Of a stretch of 5,612 nucleotides of DNA, positions 1 through 5,246 are shown piece after piece. The notes below the pieces were generated by a model. That model worked only from the letters and a program-made list of their open reading frames with translations, did not search any database and had not been told where the DNA came from. Position 1 is the stretch's first letter; each line of letters begins with the position of its first letter. Both the position numbers and the translations under genes were made by a program. The DNA lies in assembly GCA_030607655.1 (NCBI GenBank), contig JAUWJN010000188.1:1-5612 (forward strand), written 5' to 3'. The DNA is from a bacterium. GTDB taxonomy: Bacteria > Armatimonadota > Zipacnadia > Zipacnadales > Zipacnadaceae.

Positions 1-942
1 CCGGTGTCGTTTGTAGACGACTGTATCGGCCCAGCAGTAGCTCAGGTTGCCACAGAAATGGCAGCCGGCGATGTCATTTTGCTGGAAAACACCCGCTATT
101 ACCCTGGCGAAGAGTCCAAGGACCAGGCGGAGATGCTGGCGTTTGCCGAGCAACTGGCCGCTCCGGCAGATATGTATGTCAACGATGCCTTTGGATCCTC
201 GCACCGCAAGCATGCTTCCACCTTCGGGGTAACTAAGTATCTCAGCCCATGCGTAGCAGGCCTGCTGGTGGAGGAAGAGATTGATAAGCTTGGCCGGCTT
301 CTGGACGCTCCGCAGGAAGGCTTCGTGGCCGTACTGGGCGGCGCGAAGGTAGAGGACAAGATTGGTGTGGTCAAGGCCCTGTTGCCCCGCGTGGAGACAC
401 TCCTCATTGGTGGGGCAATGGCCTGGGCGTTCTTCAAGGCGCAGGGGATGGAAATTGGCGAGTCGCTGTGCGCCGATGAGAGCGTGGCCGGCGCCCAGGA
501 TATACTGTCGTCAATGTCCGATTACTTGGATAGGCTCTTGCTGCCCACCGACGTACATATGAAGAAAGTCAGCGATGACTCCGGCGAAACTCGGAAAGTC
601 CCGGCGGACCAGATTGAACCGGGCTGGGACGCTTTGGATATCGGCCCCGAAACGATGAAGACCTACGCTGATATTGTCCGCGCAGCTAAGACTGTGTTCT
701 GGAATGGCCCGATGGGCTACTTCGAGCAGCCACCCTTTGATGAGGGCACGCTGGCGGTGGCCCAAGCAATGGGTGAATGCCCGGGCTACAATGTAATTGG
801 CGGCGGAGAGTCGGTAGCGGCCGTCACCCAGATGGGGCTGGCCGACCAGATTGACCACGTCTCCACCGGCGGCGGGGCGTCACTGGAGTTTATTGAAAAT
901 GATGGCTTACTGCCCGCCGTGAGCGCTTTGGACGATGCCTGA
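1..942 (+). CDS. pgk: Phosphoglycerate kinase, 5'-truncated by window edge
   Basis: Cytoplasmic glycolytic enzyme that transfers the acyl phosphate of 1,3-bisphosphoglycerate to ADP, giving 3-phosphoglycerate and ATP (reversible). The frame is open from base 1; the 313 residues seen are the last four fifths of a family usually near 390-400 aa, so roughly 80 N-terminal residues lie upstream. The GTG at 4 is an internal Val, not a start. Visible signatures (numbered from base 1): LLENTRYYPGEE 28-38 with the conserved Arg, NDAFGSSHRKHAS 61-73 of the substrate-binding N-domain, GGAKVEDKIG 113-122, IGGAMAWAF 136-144, WNGPMGYFE 234-242, GGGES 267-271 and STGGGASLE 288-296 of the nucleotide-binding C-domain. 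The acidic residue after GGG is Glu where Asp is usual, a conservative change. The gene ends 44 bp before the zinc-ribbon gene on the same strand. Identification is secure. Confidence 0.98.
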   Translation, partial: PVSFVDDCIGPAVAQVATEMAAGDVILLENTRYYPGEESKDQAEMLAFAEQLAAPADMYVNDAFGSSHRKHASTFGVTKYLSPCVAGLLVEEEIDKLGRLLDAPQEGFVAVLGGAKVEDKIGVVKALLPRVETLLIGGAMAWAFFKAQGMEIGESLCADESVAGAQDILSSMSDYLDRLLLPTDVHMKKVSDDSGETRKVPADQIEPGWDALDIGPETMKTYADIVRAAKTVFWNGPMGYFEQPPFDEGTLAVAQAMGECPGYNVIGGGESVAAVTQMGLADQIDHVSTGGGASLEFIENDGLLPAVSALDDA

Positions 943-956
943 TTCAACGATTCGGT

Positions 957-970
957 TTGCTAACCAGCAA
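957..970 (+). other. Small inverted repeat TTGCT-AACC-AGCAA before the zinc-ribbon gene
   Basis: A perfect 5-bp stem with a 4-nt loop lies in the 44-bp gap between pgk and the zinc-ribbon gene, ending four bases before the AGGTGA ribosome binding site (975-980). It is too short and lacks a T-run, so it is not an intrinsic terminator. It could be a small RNA hairpin that affects translation or mRNA processing at the junction, or chance. Confidence 0.3.
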
Positions 971-986
971 TAGTAGGTGAACCCGA

Positions 987-1220
987 ATGGCGCTTGACAT
1001 CAGCAACGCGTGGATTGAGGTGCCGTGCCCCGGCTGTGACTTCGCGAACCAAGTGCGTGTCTCGCAGATAATCCTTGGCGAGAGAATTATCTGTTGCGGC
1101 TGCCATTGTACCATCCAATTGGTGGATGCTGATACAAGTACGCACTTGGCACGGCGAGCCATGAGGGAAGCTAGCCGCCGGCTTGAGAAGACCACAATCA
1201 AGACGAAGTTGTCATTATGA
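987..1220 (+). CDS. Small zinc-ribbon protein with basic C-terminal helix
   Basis: A 77-residue cytoplasmic protein of unknown function. The start is supported by AGGTGA at 975-980, six bases before the ATG. The N-terminal half (about residues 10-47) reads as a zinc ribbon: CPGC at 14-17, a strand-forming hydrophobic stretch, then CCGCHC at 36-41. The likely zinc ligands are C14, C17, C36 or C37, and C39, with C41 spare. The remainder (about 53-77) is rich in Arg and Lys and looks helical (HLARRAMREASRRLEK), suitable for nucleic-acid contact, though this is inference. It has no signal peptide or membrane segment. It precedes the nuclease-like gene by 23 bp with a near-identical ribosome binding site, so the two are probably co-expressed. 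The 60-bp block 1081-1140 is 26/60 G+C, well below pgk and tpiA. Possible roles are nucleic-acid recognition partner of the nuclease or a small regulator. Confidence 0.8.
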   Translation: MALDISNAWIEVPCPGCDFANQVRVSQIILGERIICCGCHCTIQLVDADTSTHLARRAMREASRRLEKTTIKTKLSL

Positions 1221-1243
1221 CGAATACTTGGGCGAGGTGAGAT

Positions 1244-2242
1244 ATGGCTGTTGTGAGAGAGCTGCGCTATAAACTTCAGAAACGGGCAAATAACCTGCGC
1301 AAGGCGGACTACCAGACGATGCAGAATGAACTTGTTCTATTCATGAAGTTTTGTGAAAGGCAAGGAGCCGTAAAGGCAATTCTGGAGAGGCTGCGTGAGC
1401 AGCCGATTTATGGCTCTGATTGGAGGATAGGGGGCAGAGGGTTTGATACTGAGTGGCCGGAGAAGGAAGAGGAAAAAGCCGCTGTCTGTCTCTCGATACT
1501 CGACGAAGGTGTGGGACCCGAGGCCACCTGGGAATTCCCTTTTAGGACCGGGTGGCCCTTGGCCGGTAGTTCTAGCCGTTTACAGGACCATGCCCACGCT
1601 TTCGTCGACCACATTCTTGAGCCAGTCTATCAGTTCATCGATGAGCGACTCGACGATTACGACTTTGCGGCACACATGCTGGTTCGCTTCAAGGCGCGGT
1701 GCGAATGGTTCGAGCGTGCCCGTCTCTTTACTCAATACCAAGAGGATACGGCCCACGGTGAGGCTAACTTGGACAAGGAACTGCGGCGGTTCCTTTTTGA
1801 CCAAGGAATTGACTACCCTCTGTCTCAACCGGAATCACCGTCAGGCAGAACAGATGTACTTCTGACTGAACTCGGCAGCGATAAACCTCTTGCTCTAGAG
1901 GTAAAACTTTTTGACGCTGACAATTATGGACGACCTTACATAACGCAGGGATTCCGGCAAGTGTGCGAGTATATGGACGACTACCAAGCCACCGTCGGTT
2001 ACCTAGTCATTTTCAATCTCAGTGAGAAAGACCTAAAGTTCGAGGGTGCTGAAGATTCGTCCATTCCTGTCAAGGTCCAGGCAGGTAACAGGACTGTCCT
2101 AGTCCTAGTATTGGACATATTCCCACATCCCGAGCCTGCAAGTCGGCGGGGCCAACTCGAGGTATGCTCCATACCCATTTCTGCGCTGACCGGCGAGGAA
2201 GATGAAACAGGCTCGACCAGTGAGGCATCTTCGACTTCATAA
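1244..2242 (+). CDS. Putative PD-(D/E)XK-superfamily nuclease with uncharacterised N-terminal region
   Basis: A 332-residue soluble protein. GAGGTGA at 1234-1240 lies just before the ATG. Residues about 174-260 carry the linear pattern of a PD-(D/E)XK nuclease core: a helix with E179 (LDKEL), the first catalytic Asp in GRTDV (D204), the E-x-K pair in ALEVKLFD (E219, K221), then a helix with Q235 and Q239 (YITQGFRQ) followed by the hydrophobic strand GYLVIFN (252-258). This order (E, D, ExK, Q) fits metal-dependent DNA or RNA cleavage. Residues 1-170 are mostly helical and charged (VRELRYKLQKRANNLRK at the start, FMKFCERQGAVKAILERL at 33-50), with a Trp- and Pro-rich middle; I do not recognise this part. 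Residues 284-315 form a further strand-rich segment, followed by an acidic, Ser/Thr-rich tail. Sampled blocks are low in GC (24/60 at 1321-1380, 27/60 at 1861-1920) and AGA/AGG codons are frequent. Nuclease fold is probable; target and role (defence, repair or RNA processing) are unknown. Confidence 0.75.
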   Translation: MAVVRELRYKLQKRANNLRKADYQTMQNELVLFMKFCERQGAVKAILERLREQPIYGSDWRIGGRGFDTEWPEKEEEKAAVCLSILDEGVGPEATWEFPFRTGWPLAGSSSRLQDHAHAFVDHILEPVYQFIDERLDDYDFAAHMLVRFKARCEWFERARLFTQYQEDTAHGEANLDKELRRFLFDQGIDYPLSQPESPSGRTDVLLTELGSDKPLALEVKLFDADNYGRPYITQGFRQVCEYMDDYQATVGYLVIFNLSEKDLKFEGAEDSSIPVKVQAGNRTVLVLVLDIFPHPEPASRRGQLEVCSIPISALTGEEDETGSTSEASSTS

Positions 2243-2248
2243 AGAGGG
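2243..2248 (+). promoter_or_regulatory. Ribosome binding site deciding the isomerase start
   Basis: AGAGGG begins on the base after the nuclease stop codon (2240-2242) and lies six bases before ATG 2255. It favours ATG 2255 over the in-frame TTG at 2252, which would leave a spacing of three bases. The tight packing suggests translational coupling to the gene before it. Confidence 0.75.
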
Positions 2249-2254
2249 CTTTTG

Positions 2255-3037
2255 ATGGATGAATCCCGAATTTCCGCTTGCACTTACCCAATGCGTGAAC
2301 ACGATGCTGAGTATGCTTTGCGGGTTCTGGCGGACTCGGGCCTCAAAAAAGCTGACCTGTGGCACTTCTCGGAGGACCCCAGCGAGTGTGACCTGGACGA
2401 GCTTATGGCCTTATCGGATCGTGTGGGCGTGAAGATTGCCAACCTTAGCACTTATCCAGGCCGCAACTTTACCGCCGACAGTGAGCAAGAACGGGCGGCG
2501 GAGTTGGTCAAGATGAAGGCGACCATTGACGCTGCGGCTAAGCTCGGCGCGCGCTCAATCCGCGTGACGCCGGGCACTGGCGAGGAGCCGGCGATTATTG
2601 ATCACATCGCGCCACTGATGGCTGAGAGCGCGGGGTATGCCGAGCAGCGGGGGGTCTACCTGGGCATGGAGAATCACGGGGGTAGTATCGCCGTCCATCC
2701 TGAGCACGCCCAAGCCCTCTGTGAGGCAGTCGGCTCACCATATTTCGGCGTTCTGTATGAGCCCTGCAATCTCCTGGCTGCCGGCGTGGACTACCGCCGG
2801 GCCTTTGAGGTCTTCGCCGATCACATCGTCCACCTTCATTTCAAAGACGGCAAATGGGGCGAGGATGGTTTTGCGCGCTGCCATTTGGGTGAAGGTGATG
2901 TAGACGCGGTCTGGGTGATACAGGCTCTGGACAGCATCGGCTACCAGGGCGACTACGCGCTGGAGTATGAGATAACCGAGATTGAGCCGATTGAGACCGG
3001 GTTGCGCAAGTGGGTTGAGTATTTCAGATCTTTATAA
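2255..3037 (+). CDS. Sugar phosphate isomerase/epimerase-like TIM-barrel protein (AP endonuclease 2 family)
   Basis: A 260-residue protein of the xylose-isomerase-like TIM-barrel superfamily, whose members bind a divalent metal and interconvert sugars, inositol derivatives or sugar phosphates; some relatives are endonuclease IV. The N-terminus (ISACTYPM) and a strand at 55-66 (VGVKIANLSTYP) fit the barrel. Probable metal-site residues are E139 in GMENHGG, E169 in LYEPCN (a position more often Asp), H195 in HLHFKDG and E237 in ALEYE; GEGD at 212-215 is also typical. The ENHGG and HxKDG motifs favour the sugar isomerase/epimerase branch over endonuclease IV. The substrate cannot be inferred. 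It starts 12 bp after the nuclease gene and ends 85 bp before tpiA, in a glycolytic gene run, so a triose or hexose phosphate-linked substrate is conceivable but unproven. Confidence 0.88.
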   Translation: MDESRISACTYPMREHDAEYALRVLADSGLKKADLWHFSEDPSECDLDELMALSDRVGVKIANLSTYPGRNFTADSEQERAAELVKMKATIDAAAKLGARSIRVTPGTGEEPAIIDHIAPLMAESAGYAEQRGVYLGMENHGGSIAVHPEHAQALCEAVGSPYFGVLYEPCNLLAAGVDYRRAFEVFADHIVHLHFKDGKWGEDGFARCHLGEGDVDAVWVIQALDSIGYQGDYALEYEITEIEPIETGLRKWVEYFRSL

Positions 3038-3043
3038 ATCTGA
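3024..3043 (+). other. Inverted repeat TCAGAT-N8-ATCTGA spanning the isomerase stop codon
   Basis: Perfect 6-bp arms flank an AT-rich 8-bp centre that includes the TAA stop (3035-3037). There is no T-run downstream, so it is not an intrinsic terminator. It could be a protein-binding site or a weak RNA hairpin; chance cannot be excluded. Confidence 0.3.
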
Positions 3044-3056
3044 CGTCCTAAGATAT

Positions 3057-3090
3057 GTGGGCGGAAGTTCTGGGGAACTTACGCCCCTAC
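3057..3090. repeat. Imperfect palindrome (REP-like element or RNA hairpin) upstream of tpiA
   Basis: Left arm GGGCGGAAGTTC (3059-3070, read with the loop TGGG) pairs with right arm GAACTTACGCCC (3075-3086): eleven of twelve positions pair, with one G/A mismatch and a four-base loop. The outer ends read GTGG and CCTAC, so the minus strand begins GTAGGGGCG. This kind of GTAGGGGCG...CGCCC palindrome resembles dispersed intergenic repeats of REP or miniature-transposon type, but copy number cannot be judged from one window. No T-run follows, which argues against an intrinsic terminator. It sits between the isomerase gene and tpiA, so in mRNA it could form a stable hairpin that adjusts tpiA expression or mRNA stability. 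Confidence 0.6.
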
Positions 3091-3110
3091 AAGGAACGAC
3101 CAACACCAGA

Positions 3111-3116
3111 GGGAGG
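3111..3116 (+). promoter_or_regulatory. Ribosome binding site deciding the tpiA start
   Basis: GGGAGG lies six bases before ATG 3123. Together with the conserved N-terminus (MRTPIMAGNWKMN) it fixes the start there. The frame stays open back to 2982, inside the previous gene, but that extension lacks family similarity. Confidence 0.9.
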
Positions 3117-3122
3117 CAGATT

Positions 3123-3935
3123 ATGCGTACTCCGATAATGGCGGGCAATTGGAAGATGAATTGTGATAATGAGCAGGCCCGGGAATTAGCCGCGGCCATC
3201 GCTCAGAATGCGGGAGATATGCAGGACTGTGGGGTGATTCTGTGCCCGCCGGCCACCGCGCTGACGATGGTACAGGCTGCTATTGAGGGCACTAACATTG
3301 GCCTGGCCGCCCAGAATATGTTCTGGGAAGAGAAAGGTGCCTATACTGGTGAGCTCTCCGGGCCGATGCTGCGCTCGTGCGGCTGTAAGTACGTGATCAT
3401 CGGCCACTCCGAGCGGCGCGGGCGATTTGGCAGTGTCGCCGATGACTTCACTGCGGAACTGCAAAAGATATTCGGAGACAGCGATGCCAGCGTCAACCGT
3501 AAGATTAAAGCTGCACTGTCTTATGGTCTGACCCCAATCGTGTGTGGGGGAGAGCTGCTAGCTGAGCGTCGGGCGGGCCAAACTGATAGTGTAGTGAAGG
3601 GGCAGGTGCAAGCCGCAATTGCGGGGCTGAGTGCCGAGCAGATATCCCCGATTATCTGTGCTTACGAGCCGGTCTGGGCCATCGGCACCGGCGAAGTGTG
3701 CGATGCTGGCGAGGCCAACCGGGTCATCGGACTGATACGGGAGACACTAGCTGAGGCGGTAGGCAGCGCAATCGCCGAGCAAATCCGGATATTGTATGGC
3801 GGGAGCGTCAAGCCTGACAACGTCCGTGGCTTGATGGAAGCGCCCGAAATTGACGGCGGCCTGGTCGGGGGCGCGTCACTGAAGGCCGACGCGTTCTGCG
3901 AGCTGATAGCGGTCGCCGCTCAGGTCGGGGAATAG
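3123..3935 (+). CDS. tpiA: Triosephosphate isomerase with an insertion after the catalytic His region
   Basis: Cytoplasmic glycolytic/gluconeogenic enzyme interconverting dihydroxyacetone phosphate and glyceraldehyde 3-phosphate, normally a dimeric TIM barrel. The 270-residue product is somewhat longer than the usual 250 or so. Active-site elements are all present: N9 and K11 in GNWKMN, H95 and E97 in IIGHSERR, catalytic base E182 in AYEPVWAIGTG with flexible loop 6 at 183-190, and phosphate-binding YGGSVKPDN (225-233) and GGASL (249-253). The extra length lies at about residues 104-118, where the usual RRxxFG-(E/D)xD...VN is split by about 15 residues ending in a second FG. The usual CVGE reads CGGE at 141-144. 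All catalytic residues are intact, so activity is expected. It is the last plus-strand gene of the run and faces the regulator gene across a 57-bp gap in which I see no convincing terminator. Confidence 0.97.
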   Translation: MRTPIMAGNWKMNCDNEQARELAAAIAQNAGDMQDCGVILCPPATALTMVQAAIEGTNIGLAAQNMFWEEKGAYTGELSGPMLRSCGCKYVIIGHSERRGRFGSVADDFTAELQKIFGDSDASVNRKIKAALSYGLTPIVCGGELLAERRAGQTDSVVKGQVQAAIAGLSAEQISPIICAYEPVWAIGTGEVCDAGEANRVIGLIRETLAEAVGSAIAEQIRILYGGSVKPDNVRGLMEAPEIDGGLVGGASLKADAFCELIAVAAQVGE

Positions 3936-3992
3936 ACAGTGGTCAGGGCACAGTTAACGGCGGACAGCACTGGGCGCAAGTGACTGTGACTA

Positions 3993-4973
3993 TCAGAGCC
4001 GTCGAAAGCTGGTCAAGTCTGAGAAGTCAACGAGGGCCGTCATCGCTTTGTTTATGGTTTCGATGCCCGCTTCTTCAACGGCCGCTCCGGGATTCAGCCC
4101 GGCATACAGTATTACGCCGACTCGGTCCAGCGGTACGGTAATCTCCAGCAGAGATTGGCTGGGCTGACCGATCGCGGCGACCCCCCGAATGGACGCCCGC
4201 GCCATTTCATCCGTTATCTGGATGAAGCGGTCGCGAGAAGCGGCGGGGATGACGCGGAAGCCGGCCCCCCCCTTTCCGCATGCGCCGCGGGCCGCCTGGG
4301 TCACCGAAGTCATCCTGCCCTTAATGAATATCTCCAGTGGGTCCAATGACGTGCCGCCATAATGAATTATGTCAGTGAAGCGCACCGGCTCGTAGCCTTC
4401 CAATTCCAACAAACCGCCAAATTCGGAGTGCATCGGGATGCCGTAACTGAGCAGGATCCCATTGATGGTGACACTGCACACCGTGCCTATGCCTATCATT
4501 CGTGAAGGTATAGTGATGTCGCCTATGCGTTGACCAGACTGGTACATAGCTACTAAGTCGCTGGTACATAGTCCGGATAGAAATACGGGACGCATAGCCT
4601 GCAGCGCCGCCTCTACCGCCTCCTGGGGAACCAGGGAGATATTCAGGACAATCCTTCCTTGGTGAGTGGCCAAATCGAAGCTGGTTTCGTAGGCCAACCT
4701 CTCCAGCCTGGAGATCACCAGTCCCACTTTGTCGGAAACGCCCGCATCAGCCAATTCCTGGCGTCCGGCCTCGGTAATGGACCGCCCCTCGCGGCCCCGC
4801 GGCTCGGTCAAGCCCGCCTCATCAAGCCATTGCAGGTGATAGCGAACTGCCCTTTCAGTAAGGTCAATGCCGTAACTGGTCAACTCAGCGGCCAACCGAC
4901 TACTTCCCATCGGCTCTCCCGCCTGGTTTAAGATCCTCAATATGGTGAGTGCTTTCCTATCTTTTGCCGGCAT
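3993..4973 (-). CDS. NrpR-like transcriptional regulator (winged helix plus one NrpR regulatory/DUF128 domain)
   Basis: A 326-residue DNA-binding regulator. Residues about 6-75 form a winged helix-turn-helix of the ribonuclease R N-terminal type (KALTILRILNQAGEPMGSSR, then LTERAVRYHLQWLDEAGL and a wing around REGRSIT). Residues about 82-320 match the NrpR regulatory domain: PVFLSGLCTSDLV, then IGIGTVCSVTINGILL, then EFGGLLEL, then HYGGTSLDPLEIFI followed by a Gly-rich stretch and GFRVIPAASRD. In methanogenic archaea NrpR represses nitrogen-fixation and assimilation genes and releases DNA on binding 2-oxoglutarate; the best-studied protein has two such domains, whereas only one is seen here. 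Bacterial targets are largely unknown. The start is set at the ATG read from 4973, because GGAGGGG (4980-4986) precedes it by six bases; an in-frame ATG five codons earlier (4988) lacks a binding site. Its own regulation is likely through the divergent intergenic region. Confidence 0.88.
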   Translation of the reverse strand: MPAKDRKALTILRILNQAGEPMGSSRLAAELTSYGIDLTERAVRYHLQWLDEAGLTEPRGREGRSITEAGRQELADAGVSDKVGLVISRLERLAYETSFDLATHQGRIVLNISLVPQEAVEAALQAMRPVFLSGLCTSDLVAMYQSGQRIGDITIPSRMIGIGTVCSVTINGILLSYGIPMHSEFGGLLELEGYEPVRFTDIIHYGGTSLDPLEIFIKGRMTSVTQAARGACGKGGAGFRVIPAASRDRFIQITDEMARASIRGVAAIGQPSQSLLEITVPLDRVGVILYAGLNPGAAVEEAGIETINKAMTALVDFSDLTSFRRL

Positions 4974-4979
4974 AATTTT

Positions 4980-4986
4980 CCCCTCC
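4980..4986 (-). promoter_or_regulatory. Ribosome binding site deciding the regulator start
   Basis: On the minus strand GGAGGGG lies six bases before the ATG at 4973. It overlaps the last base of the in-frame ATG at 4988, which makes that upstream ATG an unlikely start. Confidence 0.8.
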
Positions 4987-5008
4987 ATAGGAGATAGAAG
5001 CGGACATA

Positions 5009-5038
5009 TTGCCGCTTTATTGCCCCATTTATAGGCAA
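5009..5038. promoter_or_regulatory. Cluster of TTGCC words: candidate operator of the regulator gene
   Basis: TTGCC occurs at 5009-5013 and 5020-5024 (as ATTGCC both times, 11 bp apart, about one helical turn) and inverted as GGCAA at 5034-5038. The last two form a TTGCC-N9-GGCAA inverted repeat that abuts the candidate -10 box of the minus-strand promoter and covers its expected transcription start. A bound protein there would block the regulator's own transcription. A further TTGCC lies at 5087-5091. The binding protein is not known; autorepression by the NrpR-like product is inference. Confidence 0.4.
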
Positions 5039-5067
5039 AATGTACCGGAAAATGGTCGCTGTGTCAA
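5039..5067 (-). promoter_or_regulatory. Candidate sigma-70-type promoter for the regulator gene
   Basis: On the minus strand a consensus -35 TTGACA (5067 down to 5062) is followed after 17 bases by TACATT (5044 down to 5039), four of six matches to the -10 consensus. Transcription would start near 5032, giving a leader of about 60 bases before the ATG at 4973. Confidence 0.6.
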
Positions 5068-5076
5068 GCCCATAAG

Positions 5077-5103
5077 CGGAATAAACTTGCCGGTAGTATT
5101 CCG
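5077..5103. promoter_or_regulatory. 27-bp inverted repeat between the divergent promoters: candidate shared operator
   Basis: CGGAATA (5077-5083) and TATTCCG (5097-5103) are perfect 7-bp inverted arms separated by 13 bp. The right arm touches the plus-strand -35 box (5104) and the left arm lies ten bases beyond the minus-strand -35 box. The core GGAA-N17-TTCC resembles the archaeal NrpR operator GGAA-N6-TTCC with a spacer longer by 11 bp, about one helical turn; whether that is meaningful is inference. Confidence 0.5.
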
Positions 5104-5133
5104 TTGACAAGTGCGCTGGGAGAGCCGTAAAGT
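5104..5133 (+). promoter_or_regulatory. Candidate sigma-70-type promoter for the GMP synthetase gene
   Basis: A consensus -35 TTGACA (5104-5109) is followed after 18 bases by TAAAGT (5128-5133), four of six matches to the -10 consensus. Transcription would start near 5140, leaving a leader of about 105 bases if translation starts at TTG 5247, or about 23 bases if it starts at ATG 5163. Confidence 0.6.
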
Positions 5134-5230
5134 AACAGAGGTTGCGGACATTAACTTCCGCCATGAGCTGGTGGGAATGTGTAGAGAGTTTTTCCTTGGG
5201 TTCATGGTGCGACTATTTGTCGGACAAAGA

Positions 5231-5237
5231 AAGGTGG
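5231..5237 (+). promoter_or_regulatory. Ribosome binding site favouring TTG 5247 as the GMP synthetase start
   Basis: AAGGTGG lies nine bases before TTG 5247 and resembles the GAGGTGA used by two other genes in the window. No comparable site lies at a normal distance before the in-frame ATG at 5163. Confidence 0.55.
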
Positions 5238-5246
5238 CTGAACGCA

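Noticed and set aside
99..858. Minus-strand and alternative-frame open frames within pgk
   Set aside because: They overlap a frame with full phosphoglycerate kinase motifs and show no recognisable domains or binding sites.
943..2254. Target-site duplications or terminal inverted repeats flanking the zinc-ribbon/nuclease pair
   Set aside because: Comparison by eye of the two edges gave no convincing direct or inverted repeat, and no transposase or integrase is present.
2982..3122. Upstream in-frame extension of tpiA from an ATG inside the isomerase gene
   Set aside because: It overlaps the isomerase coding region, has no family similarity, and GGGAGG plus the conserved N-terminus fix the start at 3123.
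3936..3992. Possible bidirectional terminator between tpiA and the regulator gene
   Set aside because: Only short arms were found (CACAGT 3949-3954 with ACTGTG 3983-3988, 28 bases apart; CAGTG with CACTG), with no T-run on either strand.
5134..5246. Purine-type riboswitch in the leader of the GMP synthetase gene
   Set aside because: The conserved core of the guanine/adenine aptamer was not found and no terminator hairpin follows.
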